From: Sequoia sempervirens
Lineage: Eukaryota > Streptophyta > Pinopsida > Cupressales > Cupressaceae
DNA length: 64,000 bases
Assembly (NCBI GenBank): GCA_007258455.2
Contig: VDFB02344295.1
Location: 310,001 to 374,000, forward strand
Reading direction: 5' to 3'
Shown: in pieces, positions 36,025 to 46,440 of the stretch
Position numbering within the stretch: position 1 is the first letter of the stretch
Layout: every line of letters starts with the position of its first letter
Position numbers and translations under genes: made by a program
The notes under the pieces: generated by a model
The model's database searches: none
What the model saw: only the letters and a program-made list of their open reading frames with translations
Told to the model about the DNA's origin: nothing

Positions 36025-37267
36025 CTAGTTAGAAGGATGGACACTAGGTCTGCTTCCTTCGACTGTAGGAACTTTGGAGTTCTGGTATTCAATAAATTGT
36101 TGCATTAACTCTTGTTTTGAGGCCATTTTTTGGTATAACCTGAGGCGATGACCATTGACCAGGAGCTTGAACCTGACAGGATCATTTTTTGTAAGTTGAA
36201 TAGTACCATTGGGGAAGACCTTTGCAATCTCATATGCTCCCAACCACTTGGTTTGAATTTTTCCTACATTGTCTTTATACTTGGAATCATAAAGAAGTGC
36301 CCAGTCACCTAGCTGGAACTTCTTTTCTTTGATGTATTTATCATGCAATCTAACTCTATGGTTTTTCACCATCTTAGCATGGTGGAGAGCTGATTTCCTC
36401 ATCTCATCTAAGGCATTTAGTTGCATAACCCTATCCTTCTATGCCTCAGATATATCTATTCCAAGGTCTAGTGCTGTTCTAAGAGTTTTGTGTTCAAACT
36501 CTATAGGCATCATTGTTGTTTTTCCATATAATAGTTCAAAGGGAGTAAAGTCGGTGGTAGTTTTCCAAGTGGTTCTATAGGACCAGATAACTTCTAGCAA
36601 CCTATTAGCCCAATATTTTTTTTGTGGATTGCTACTATTTTTGTCAAAATAGATTTTTTTCCCTATTGTTTACCTCAAGCTAGCCATTGGCTTGAGGGTG
36701 ATAGGGTGTGAATTTTCTATGCCTGACAATATACTCATTCACCAATGTTGTGACAAGAGTGGATGTGAAATGAGCCCCTTGATATGTGACTATCTCTTTA
36801 GGAACTCCATAGCGTGTGAAGATTTATTCATAGAGGAATTCTGCAACTTTATTGCCCCTAGCATGTTTCATGCCTTTTACCTCAACCCACTTAGTCACAT
36901 AGTGAGTACAAACCAAGATGTAAGATTTTCCATTTGATGGTGGATCAATTGGACCTAAAAAATCAAGTCCCCATTTATCAAATGGTGTGATAACTACTTG
37001 AGGGTATAAATGCATCTCATCTAATTTAGTTGGTCGACCCATCCTTTGACATCTATCACACTTCCTAGTGTACTTTCCTGCATCCTTATGAAGTGTAGGC
37101 CAGTAATACCCTATATTGAGAATCTTCATGGTTGTTCTCTTAGCTACAAAATTCCCCCCACAAGGTTCATTATGGCATGCATGTAGTATATCATAGGTTT
37201 CATCCTCTCTTACACATCTTTCATCACATGATCTAGTCCAGTATAGAATAAACAACCTACAATCCAT
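36025..37267 (-). pseudogene. gypsy integrase remnant
   Basis: The zinc-binding N-terminus is in the block at 37267-36824. His32 is kept, Asn39 stands where family members have His (GGNF instead of GGHF), and Cys70 and Cys73 are kept in CDRCQR. The first catalytic Asp is residue 102 in WGLDFLGPI. The middle of the core (about 36823-36427) is read only across stops; it shows TYQGAHF where VTDQGTQF-like sequence is usual and a damaged HPQANG region. The C-terminal block 36426-36025 has the usual FQLGDWALLYDSK and WLGAYEIAKVFPNGTIQL sequence that closes gypsy integrases. No chromodomain follows. Several catalytic or zinc residues are altered, so it is inactive. Confidence 0.88.
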
Positions 37268-39050
37268 GAGAATGGAAAAGTTTTCTCAATAAGAACCCTT
37301 CACTCTTTTGGAGAAAAATGAGGGGGAACTCTCCCTATAACTAGATAATTGGCTATATCTTCATACCAAGGTGTTTGCACACTGATGGAGAATAAATGTT
37401 CATAAGGAAAGGAGTCATCAATGACTTGAGTGTCCTTTGATGTAGTCAAACTGGAGATAAAATTTCCCATGACATTTGCTTTACCTAGCTTTTCTATAAT
37501 GGTGATATCAAATTCCTGCATCAACAACAACCACCTTGCTAACCTTCCTGAAATCAATGGCTTGTTCATAAGGTATCTTATGGTTGCATGGTCTGTATGG
37601 ACAAAGATTTGATATCCTGTGATATAATTCCTGAACTTGTTGAGAGAATAAATGACTGCCAACATCTCCTTTGTTACTGTGTAGTTAAACTCAGCCCCTT
37701 GTAGGTTCTTGTTGACAAAGTAGATTACATTCTCTATTGCTCCCTCCTTTTGTCCCAAGACAACCCTTATAGCATAATCAGATGTATTTCTGTGAATATG
37801 GAAAGGGAATCCCCAATTAGGGCCTTTGAGCACAGGAGCATGGGTTAATGTTGTTTTTAAATCAAATAATGCTTTATCACAATCCTCTGTCCACTGGAAC
37901 TCAACATCTTTAGTTAAAAGGTTATAAAGTGGTGCTTCCATCTTACTAAAATCTTTTATGAAGCGCCTATAATATCTTGCATGTCCTAGGAAACTCCTAA
38001 CATCTTTTTGCTTGACAAGAATAGATAGATTGGTAATTACCTCAATTTTGGTTGGGTCCACTTGAATTCCTTTCTGAGAGATATAGTGGCCAAGGACCAC
38101 TCCTTCCTGCATCATCATAAAACATTTCTCATTGTTCAAGGATAGATTATGGTCCTCACATCTCTGCAAAACCATTCTTAGGTTTTCTAATACTTCTACA
38201 AAATCAGTACCATAAGTAGTAAAATCATCCATGTAGATCTCCATACAATCATGTGAAATATCTAAGAATATACTAATAACTGAGCTCTTTGAAAGGTTTT
38301 AGGTGCATTACATAAACCAAATTGAAGTAATAAATAGGCATAAGTCCCCCAAGGATAGGTGAAAGTTTTCTTCTCCTAATCTTCAGGTGCAATTTGTATC
38401 TGATTATAACCACTGAATCCATCTAAGAAGGAAAAATATTGGTTTCCTGCAAGTGAATCTAATACTTGGTCTATAAAAGGAAGGGTAAAGTGATCCTTTT
38501 TGGTGGAAAAGTTTAGTTCCCTATAGTCAACACAAACTCTCCATTTACCTCCCTTTTTAGGCACAATTACCAAAGGGGATACCCATTGGTTGTTTGAGAT
38601 AGGGTAGATAAATCCCGCATCCAATAGCTTTTGTAGTCCCCCTTTCAAAATCTCCCTCAATCCAGGGTTGATTCTCCTTTGTGGTTGCCTTACTAGTGTG
38701 TAGTCATCTCTAATGTAGATCCTATAAGTACAAAGTTTAGGATCTAATCCTTTCATGTCATGGTAATCCCATGCAAATGCATGTTGATGCAACTTTAATA
38801 GGTTTGTCAAGGACAAATGCTGCTCTTGAATCAACTTGTTAATATTCAAAATTTTCCCCTTTGAAACTTGTACTTGTGTGGTCAACTCAATCATGGTGTT
38901 TTCATTGATACTTGGCATTTTTAGTTCATGCGGTAATAATGTATGAAGCATATCTGTTGTTGCAGGAAATCTAGGTGCAGGAGAAGTGGGAAAAAGTATC
39001 TGCAATGGACATGCAAAACTAGATTCATGAGTGGGTGATTCTTCATGCAC
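37268..39050 (-). pseudogene. gypsy reverse transcriptase and RNase H remnant
   Basis: The block 39050-38376 contains VSPLVIVPKKGGKWRVCVDY and FSFLDGFSGYNQIQIAPED, the first part of the RT palm with its Asp, and ends at a TAG. About 130 bp in shifted frames include FGLCNAPKTFQRA. The block 38244-37300 starts near the catalytic YMDD (codons at 38235-38224), then CFMMMQEGVVLGHYIS, the connection DVRSFLGHARYYRRFIKDFS, and RNase H around YAIRVVLGQ, FNYTVTKEMLAVIYSL and VHTDHATIRYLMNK. The order and motifs are standard for plant gypsy. One stop and one frameshift separate the two halves. Confidence 0.92.
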
Positions 39051-39095
39051 TTCACAATGGTTCTAAATTATATGGGATAATATTTCATCTTCTTC

Positions 39096-39827
39096 CTAAA
39101 GCTGCATAAAATAACTTCTACCTATCATCATGAGTTGTGCCACTAAATTAACCTCCTCGACCTTTTCTCCAACATGTGTCCATATGGGGTTGTTCATATC
39201 ATGGGATGGTTGAGCAGGAGGATAGAGGACAATATTTTTAGTGCTTCTCTCATCAGAAATAGTCATGTCCCTTGATTGAAATCCAATGTAAGCATCTACC
39301 GTAGCTAACCATGACCTACCCAGAATAATGGGATACCCTCCAAATGTAGCTTTAGGGGAAAGGATCATGAAATCTGTTGGATATTCCCAAGAGTCTAGAG
39401 TAACAACAAGGTCTTCTACTATACCATCTAGTTTGAAAGTGGAACTGTTAGCAAGTTGTAGGATAGTAGGAGTAGGTCTCATATTTGCAACATTCAGTCA
39501 GTATAGGATATCCTTAGTCATCACATTGATAGTTGCTCCCAATTCTATTAGAGCATTCTTTACTTGGATTCCATTTATAATGACTCCAACTACATGACTA
39601 CCTGGGTTAGTATATTTAGGAACAGTGACTTTAGCAAGCATGATATCTGCCAACTGCCCCACCACATGAATGATAGTGGGGTCCTTCTTTTTCCTCCCTG
39701 GCTTTTTGAGACATGCTTCCTTAATTTCCTTGCTATATATAGGGACATCTTTTATGGCCTGAAACAAAGGTATCTTGACACATATGTGCTTCAACTGATC
39801 CAGAATATCAAAGGTTGTGTTTTTCAC
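39096..39827 (-). pseudogene. gypsy aspartic protease remnant with altered active site
   Basis: Two blocks, 39827-39498 and 39482-39096, in different frames. The first ends with VKNALIELGATINVMTK. This is the protease active-site region, but residue 95 (codon 39545-39543) is Glu where the catalytic Asp of the DLGA/DSGA motif is expected. The second block has the following strand pattern (LVVTLDSWEYPTDFMIL) and GYPIILGRSWLATVDAYIGF, which matches the ILGRPFLAT-type end of gypsy proteases. It lies between gag and RT. With the altered Asp and the frame break it should be inactive. Confidence 0.85.
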
Positions 39828-39832
39828 AACTT

Positions 39833-41175
39833 TTAACCTTTGAGGAAATGGTGGGTCTTGATTAGACTATTGGACTGGTTCAGGATTCTTGGGCACACTT
39901 GAATGAGCAGGGATATTGGATAGATTATGATGCTCCTATTCTTCCACATGAAGCTCTGTGATAATAGGAGTGGAAGAAGATATAAAAGTGGTTCCTGAAC
40001 GCAGATGAATATCACTCACACTCACAACATATGCAGGAAATTGATTGGGATCTGCAAAGTAGACTAGTTGTTGTTGCAGTTTGTTATTTGGGTTAGGTGT
40101 GGGTTGAGCTAGTAACTGAGTAGGTCTAGGTGTACTAGATTTTGAGTTAGGAGGATGCATTATGGCAAGTTGTTGAGGCTATGAAGATGGTTGCATGTAA
40201 CTAGTTGCCTGGTTTGGCCATTGATGTCCTCCCCTCCATTGGGATGTTTGTTGGTCGTTTCCTGAAGGTTGCTGCCAATTCCCCTGGAATTGCTACCACT
40301 GAGGTGGAGAGTTTTGATAATTGGGCCAAGTATTTGGAGGGTTGTTCTAAGGCTGAGGTGGATAGCCTCCAAATTTTTATGGGTATGGGGGTTTTCATTG
40401 ATTACCAGATGCATAAGAATTCAAATTAGGCCCACTAAAAGATAATGGATCTGGTGGCATACCTTGTCTTGAAGCCCATGGTATTCTTTGTGCGATATAG
40501 AAAACTTGGTCATCATCACCCTGAATTGGCCTTAATTTTGGTGGAATTTTCTTGTTGTCAATGTTGGCTACCATTTTGCATCTACAGTCCTTTTTTCTGC
40601 AATGAGGACAATATTCTGCCAACATTTCTTCTTCCTCCTCATGTTTATTCTTTGCTTGAAGTGTATCTAACTGAGTGGCCATATTTTTTATGATATCCTG
40701 CTTGAAATCTACAAGCAAATGAGTGATTTTCATCCTTGAAACTCCATTAGTGGAGAATTTACCCATAGAAGATTGGTAACCTCTTCCTTTCTTCATAGCT
40801 ACCCTGGAGTAATTCTAACATATCTTCTTAATATCATCCTAGGGAACTTGGGTGATATATCCTCCTCCTATCATGTCCAAAGCATCAGTGCAATTTTCAT
40901 TTATCCCCCTAAAGGAGAGAAACTTTTGAGACTCTTCATTGAGTGCATGATGTGGGGATTTCTACAGAAAAAATAGGAACCTTGAAATATAGTCCTCCAA
41001 ACTTTCATCCTCCTTTTGTTGCATCTAGAAGATATCATCCCCTCTCATATCACTACCTCTACAGTATTCTTTATACTTCTCAAGAAACTTTGTTTTCATA
41101 TCATCCCATGTCTCTATAGTAGTCCGTACCTAAGCTCATAAACCACCTTAATGTAGCTTCCTTGAAGGTAGTTAC
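39833..41175 (-). pseudogene. gag: gypsy gag remnant, 5' end deleted
   Basis: The capsid part begins abruptly next to the LTR remnant. 41150-40980 read with stops gives WDDMKTKFLEKYKEYC and MQQKEDESLEDYISRF, the retrotransposon gag core. The block 40796-40395 includes a Glu-rich helix and a Cys-rich knuckle CPHCRKKDCRCK. A Gln/Asn/Pro-rich linker (40414-39936) leads to the protease. The N-terminal gag segment normally between PBS and this core is missing, so the deletion removed it together with the PBS. Confidence 0.85.
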
Positions 41176-41612
41176 AACTAATAGGCATGATCATTTAAAG
41201 GTAAGTTACAAATTCCAAACGAGCTAGAAGTTTCCCTCCATTGACCTCTTTAATGACCAGCTCCTTGACTTCTTTAGCAACTGGCTAGCTGGCATGAACT
41301 TCTTCCACCTTGCAAGCTTCATTTATATCTGCATATTAATGTGAACCTACATAATGACATTAGCGTGCACAAAACAATTGTATAGCCATAATCACCTTAG
41401 AATAACATTCATTCAATCACATGTAAAATTAATATAGATGTATCACATAGAGGTTAATCGTCAAAAGTTACAAGGATAAGTTCATGCCCAAAGTTCATAA
41501 ATTTAGGGAAATAACATAGATAGTGTCAATAACTAGGTGCTAAAGTCCCATAGTAACAACAACAAATATATGATAAACCCCATCAAAATTGAGTCATTAT
41601 TTGGACTCATCA
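41176..41612 (-). repeat. Truncated 5' LTR of gypsy element
   Basis: 437 bp matching 32475-32924, with the same outer end (TGATGAGTCC on the minus strand at 41612). The inner ~815 bp of the LTR, expected before the PBS, are absent and gag sequence starts immediately at 41175. Differences from the 3' LTR are few (about 6%). Confidence 0.9.
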
Positions 41613-42365
41613 ATGGTTTTCAATATAATATTTCCAATTCATTGTTGTTTATGATTACTATTGCAATATATTTGTTGTATTGCAACTCTCATTAGAAAGA
41701 TGACATAAATTCTAAAATAAATTTAGAAATTGTGGGCATTCTTATTTATCTGAGCTATCAATATTTTTGAAAAAAATATGGGTTTGTAAGTGCTACTTAA
41801 AATATACAAATCTAAAATCTATTTGTTAAGAATAATCCATTGGGCTCATTAGAGATCTTTAGGAATGTGAGAGTGAACCCATATTTTAGACATTCATAAT
41901 TTAAATTCACCACTTTCTATTAGTCATTATGAGTTAACTTGACACATGTTTGTGTGACATGTTGCTATTTTTTGGTATTTAAATATTTTAATGTGTTGTT
42001 AATTCATATGTTGGACTTCAAGGAGAAAATCATTAGAACACATTTCAATTTATGAAGGGACAAATAATCATATCTACATAATTTGTATATAAACCACCTA
42101 CATGCTTTTGCATATGTGGTCTTTGTTATCATTCCTTGTCATTAACTTGGTTCGACAAGGGGGTCGACCTATCATAACACATTCCCTATTGAGTTGAAAA
42201 TCTCCTAAACATGTATGTAAACATTGCTTTCACTAAATTTAGCTAGCAACTAGGCAAAGCCAAATTATTTTTAAATGAAAAATCTACTAGATCACTTATG
42301 TCACACAATTCAACGTCATGCATTATATTGAATCAATGTGGAAAGGATCAAACTTAAGGGATTGA
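41613..42365. other. AT-rich interval, nothing identified
   Basis: It starts with the target-site copy atggt of the gypsy insertion. No frame or repeat of note until the duplicated segment at 42366. Confidence 0.4.
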
Positions 42366-42998
42366 GCTTAAACCACATAGAATTCTATCATTGCACATAT
42401 GACGCATCCATAAGATCGATTACAATAAATTTTTGCACCATGGCAAGTGCATTCTACATGAGATTAATGATATTATTCTATCATCAATTTTCAAGAGTTA
42501 AGTATCCTAACATTTTTTTAATATTTAATTTAATTGTGGACCCAACTAATTTAATCTAAGCTAATTTATGCTTATTGAATGCATTTATTTAATTGGACTA
42601 GATTCATTTATGTAATACAATTATTTTTATTACACATCCAATATGTATCCCCTATAAAAATAATGAAAACTTTGATATAATACTTTAATGATCATGACTA
42701 TGAAATATTTTTATAAAATATAGATATTAAATGATAAAAAAATAATTAGGGTTAGTCCTTAAATACAACTCCAAAACATTAATGAAATATTTCATACTTT
42801 GAATCGATTTATAACCAGTTGAACAGATTGGGTTGAAACTAAATTCAAATTTGAAATCTAATCAATGACCTCTTGATTTATTTGTGAAGTTGAATGGTTC
42901 TTAACAAGCCCACTAAGGATCAAGTATTGTTGAGTACAAGACCTCAACATCATAAGAGATGCCAAAGAGGTTTCAGCCTAAAGATTTGTGCTCTTATA
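42366..42998. repeat. Tandem duplication unit 1, left part (split by element A)
   Basis: Aligns with 55222-55850 (start ttaaaccacatagaattctatca versus the same with small changes; shared gcaccatgg, tacatgagattaatga, atttaatcta, ccaaaaca). The remainder of this unit lies beyond the insertion at 55105-55221. Element A therefore inserted into one copy of a ~745-bp tandem pair. Confidence 0.8.
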
Positions 42999-43146
42999 TG
43001 TTAAAATATAAACTTTATTTAGTTAGGAACAGTCATGTCTCGTTCAAGAGATGCACCTATCCATATATGTATTTAAGGATCTTTGGATTCATATTTTTCA
43101 AATGAAGAAAAAATATATATAAATTTATATTCTCCAATTTTCTACA
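42999..43146 (+). repeat. 5' LTR of element A
   Basis: 148 bp, TG...CA. The segment from actttatttagttagg to tctaca matches 54975-55104 with about 90% identity by eye. It holds a TATA-like tatttaagg. Confidence 0.85.
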
Positions 43147-43158
43147 TGGTACCAAAAC
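43147..43158 (+). other. Primer-binding site of element A
   Basis: tggtaccaaaac, immediately after the LTR; 9 of 12 matches to the tRNA-iMet PBS TGGTATCAGAGC. Supports an LTR retroelement origin. Confidence 0.7.
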
Positions 43159-44567
43159 AATAGTTTCCTGGGCCCGTGTTTGAAGAAATTTGATGTCAAA
43201 TATAAAAAATCTATGTGAGACATAGACGAGCATCAAGGTATTCGTATTCCTCCAAACAAAGTTTAAATGAAACAAGAGAAATCAATTTATGCTCTCTAAT
43301 TTTAATTATTAGTAGATATGAATGGAAATTTGCATTAGAGGAGGCCACAACGAGAAGAAAAAAAGCACATAATTCATACGTCATCGGCCAAGTCTGAAAC
43401 ACAACCAACACAACAAAGTTTGAAGTTGATTAGGAGAAAGAGAAGTCACAACCTTTAGGAAAAGGTTGTGAGTCAAAAATAGAAATATTGTGGGTTTATT
43501 ATCAGGTAGAAGCTATATTGCATGCTTGAAGATAAAATTAAAAGTCATTGAAGCATTTGGAATCTATTGCCATTGATTTTCAAGATAGAAGTCCATAGAA
43601 GTTAGAAGAAGACAAGGCCAATCAAAAACATAGTTGCAACTATTAAAATATCTGAAGGATCCCACGAGAAAGACAAAGATTTGTAGAAGTGAGACCAATG
43701 TTGTTTTGAGAATGGATGCTTTCCTCGACTGGAAAGATTATCTAAATAGAGAAGTGCCTAATGAAGAGAGCAAAGAAAATAGAAGGTAGAAGAATGATAT
43801 TTTTTAGAAAAAAATGTTGAGCTATTGATTGAGAATAAGTTGTTCAAATCTAAATATTTCTTGAGCAACGACTTGTTGAGAGTTCTATAAAATCGTCATT
43901 TACAAAGTTTGAAGAGGAGTTTGTAGTTGAAGATATTGTGAATAAAGGTTTGAATCACTACAATTGAAGATTCTAACTATAGCATCTTGTGAAGTCGCCA
44001 ATCATAGGACAAGACATATCTTAGACTTTAAAGATCCTAGTAGTAAAAATATAACTCAGTTTTTTGTGAAATTTTCCCAGTCAAAAGTAAAGTTGTTGCT
44101 AAAGAGGATCAAAGTTCTTTCATTCAAAGATTTTCCCAAGTTTGAAGGGTTCGTAGTAGTTAGAAGAAGCTGAGGAAAAAAGAGGAAGCTACTGCTAAAG
44201 GAAAGATTGCAAAAATCTAGATCGTTGGTGTTTGTTTGTTTGATTACAGGTATTCCAAGTCAATCATTGTTTAAATAAAGTCGTTCACATACAGATTTGA
44301 AGAATCCTCTGAGGATAGAAAGAATTGTTGTTAAAACACTAACTTAGATCAATGTTTAATGTCACATGTGAGTGGAGGCTTAAGTCGTGGCATAATTCTT
44401 TAAAGTAGCCACCATTATTCAAGGGAAAGAATCACTATTTAAGTTGTAGAGGAGTTTAACAAACCGTAGAAATTTGTAAAGGTTCCAAAGAAAGTCACTC
44501 GCTTGATTGGAGGTGACAAAAATTTATTTTCTTCACAAGAGGTCATTAGCAAATAGAAGTATTTTCA
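43159..44567 (+). other. 5' internal region of element A
   Basis: Lys/Glu-rich short frames in all three phases (for example 43964-44173) suggest a decayed N-terminal gag, but no motif is recognisable. Confidence 0.35.
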
Positions 44568-45450
44568 ATGGGAAAGATTGCTAAAAAGGTGAAAAAAGAA
44601 ACTACAAATTTATTGTGTGAGAAAGATAGTTTGAAAGATGAACTTATGAAGCTCAAAATGTGTAACTTAGAATTGATAGAAAAGATAAAAGGAGGTTTCA
44701 AAAGAAAGATGTGAATATTTGTGCAAAATTCAAAATCTTGAAAAAGAATTGAAAAATGTTAAAGTGAAAAATGAAGAATTAGAAATAGAAAATAGTTCAC
44801 AAAAGGAAGATATATTGAAATTGAGAGGAGAAAATATTTTTTCTAGTGAATTACTTGGAGCTTACATAAAGGAAAACCAAAATCTAAAGTTTGAAGCTTA
44901 TGTAACGGAAATCTAGAGTCTAAAGTATAAATCTACACTATGTAATGTGTCATGTGATACAAGTGATTTGTTTTATTCATTAGATGAATTGCTTGATAAT
45001 TGTGATATAGCTAAAGTCTCTCTTGATGAAAAGTGTAAGGAAGACAACAATATTATTGAATATACCAATCTTGCTAGTTGTGAGGATAATGAGAAAGCAT
45101 GTTCTTCAAGTAATGTTGGGTTTAAGATAATGAAAAGAATGGGGTACAAAGGCAAAGGTTTGGGAAAATATGGACAAAGAATTATAGAACCCATTGAGCC
45201 AATAGGAAGGTCAAAGAGTGAAGGCCTTGGATATGCTAGTGAAAATAAAAACAATGTTACAAGTTCAAACAAATTAATTCAAGAAATACAATGCACACAA
45301 TGTTCTAATTATCATAGGCATGGACATAAAAAAAGAGATGTGTTGGTATCTTCATCCTTGCAATGTTTGTGGATTGAAGAACCATTATGATAAATTTTGT
45401 TGGAATAAAAAGTGGAAGAAACAACCTTTAAAAGATAATATACAAATGGA
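44568..45450 (+). pseudogene. gag: Element A gag-like ORF: coiled coil, G-patch, zinc knuckles; broken
   Basis: The ATG at 44568 opens 48 codons of charged helix (MGKIAKKVKKETTNLLCEKD), then a frame change near 44700. From 44719 the frame continues as a coiled coil (NLEKELKNVKVKNEELEIEN), passes a TAG at 44914 and reads to 45390. Codons at about 45112-45241 form a G-patch: VGFKIMKRMGYKGKGLGKYG followed by EPIEPIGRSKSEGLGY. G-patches bind or activate RNA helicases and occur in some retroelement and retroviral proteins. A Cys/His cluster (CTQCSNYHRHGH) begins near 45290. After a frameshift near 45340 a clear CX2CX4HX4C knuckle (CNVCGLKNHYDKFC, 45359-45400) follows. The pattern fits an RNA-binding gag; at least one stop and two frameshifts disable it. 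Confidence 0.75.
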
Positions 45451-45678
45451 TTGTGGATAGATTGGTGTATCTAGTTGGAAAAATGTCACAAATATGTTCA
45501 AAATGTCGTACATGCATAAATATTCTCATTTAGGCAAATAACAAATCATGGTCAGATATCATCCTAGAAACTATATAATATAATCTATGAATTTTGACTA
45601 CTATAGGCTGCTTGAATTCTATTCATGTAGTGGTATGAATTTTAAGTTGGAGCACTCATATATGTAAAAGTTGTACAG

Positions 45679-46190
45679 TTGATCACAAAGATCATTGTTG
45701 AATGGTTGCAACATTGATTGCAAAGATCATTGTTGAACCTAAAATTTGTACTCTTGAGCACAAAGATCATTCTTGAATGGTTATAACATTGATCACAAAG
45801 ATCATTTTTGAACCTAAAAATTTGAAGTATTGATCATAGAGATCATTGTTGAATAGTTGTAACATTGATCACAAAGATGATTGCTAAATTTGTGAAAGAT
45901 TTGATCACAAAGATCATTGTTAAAATTGAATGTAGAGATCATTGAAGTTTTTGGTCACAAAGATCATTGTTGAAGTTGATCGCAAAGATCATTACTAATC
46001 ATTGAAGAATTTTATTTGAAAAGATCATAACTGAAATCGATCAAAAAGATCATTGTTGAAATTGATCGAAAAGATTATGGTTGAAGTCGATCATGAAGAT
46101 CTTTGTTGAATTCAATCTCAAAGATCGTTGTTGAAGTTGATTGTAGAGATCATTGCTAAATTTGTGAAGTTCTTGATTGTAAAGATCATT
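45679..46190 (+). repeat. Minisatellite of GATC dyads (~16 units)
   Basis: The core ttgatcacaaagatcattg is repeated about 16 times with variation. Spacing is about 24-26 bp on the right part and wider (up to ~60 bp) on the left. The best units have the dyad TGATC-N5-GATCA. The array lies between the gag-like ORF and the PPT of element A. Frames stop regularly (tgttga), so it is non-coding. Confidence 0.92.
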
Positions 46191-46411
46191 GGGAATGTTT
46201 CACTTCCTTTATTGATATAACTATGGAGATTGTCTTAATATGAATAAATATGGACAAAAGTAATCAAGGTTATTCAAAAGAAGCTTAAGTTTTTATACTT
46301 TCAAGAAGGCATTTGTGTTAAATATTCTTCATTTGTACATGGGTAGCTGATAAACCTATTTTTTATAGGTGGCCCCCATCATTTAGTTAAGTTGTGTGAT
46401 AAATTAAATTT

Positions 46412-46421
46412 TATTGGGGGG
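46412..46421 (+). other. Polypurine tract of element A
   Basis: tattgggggg immediately before the 3' LTR start TGTTAAATATAAAC. Short, with a G6 run. Confidence 0.7.
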
Positions 46422-46439
46422 TGTTAAATATAAACTTTA
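46422..46439 (+). repeat. 3' LTR of element A, left fragment
   Basis: tgttaaatataaacttta matches the first bases of the 5' LTR (42999 onward, one A fewer) and ends at the target site cttta (46435-46439) of element B. The rest of this LTR is at 54976-55104. Confidence 0.85.
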
Positions 46440-46440
46440 T

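Larger units (their letters stand above)
31658..41612 (-). mobile_element. Ty3/gypsy LTR retrotransposon with extra 3' ORF, inactive
   Basis: A 9955-bp minus-strand element in the gypsy order: 5' LTR remnant (41176-41612), gag, protease, RT, RNase H, integrase, an additional ORF and the 3' LTR (31658-32924). Flanking copies gtggt (31653-31657) and atggt (41613-41617) match at 4 of 5 bases. The two LTR ends align over about 430 bp with roughly 94% identity by eye, so it is probably younger than the copia element. The RT and integrase style and a large ORF after integrase fit the Athila/Tat side of plant gypsy, without a chromodomain seen. Many stops, frameshifts and a 5' deletion make it inactive. 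Confidence 0.93.

Noticed and set aside
45679..46190. GATC array as a CRISPR array or coding repeat
   Set aside because: Spacers are not unique and vary in length, the core is palindromic and degenerate, and stop codons recur in the frame that reads best.
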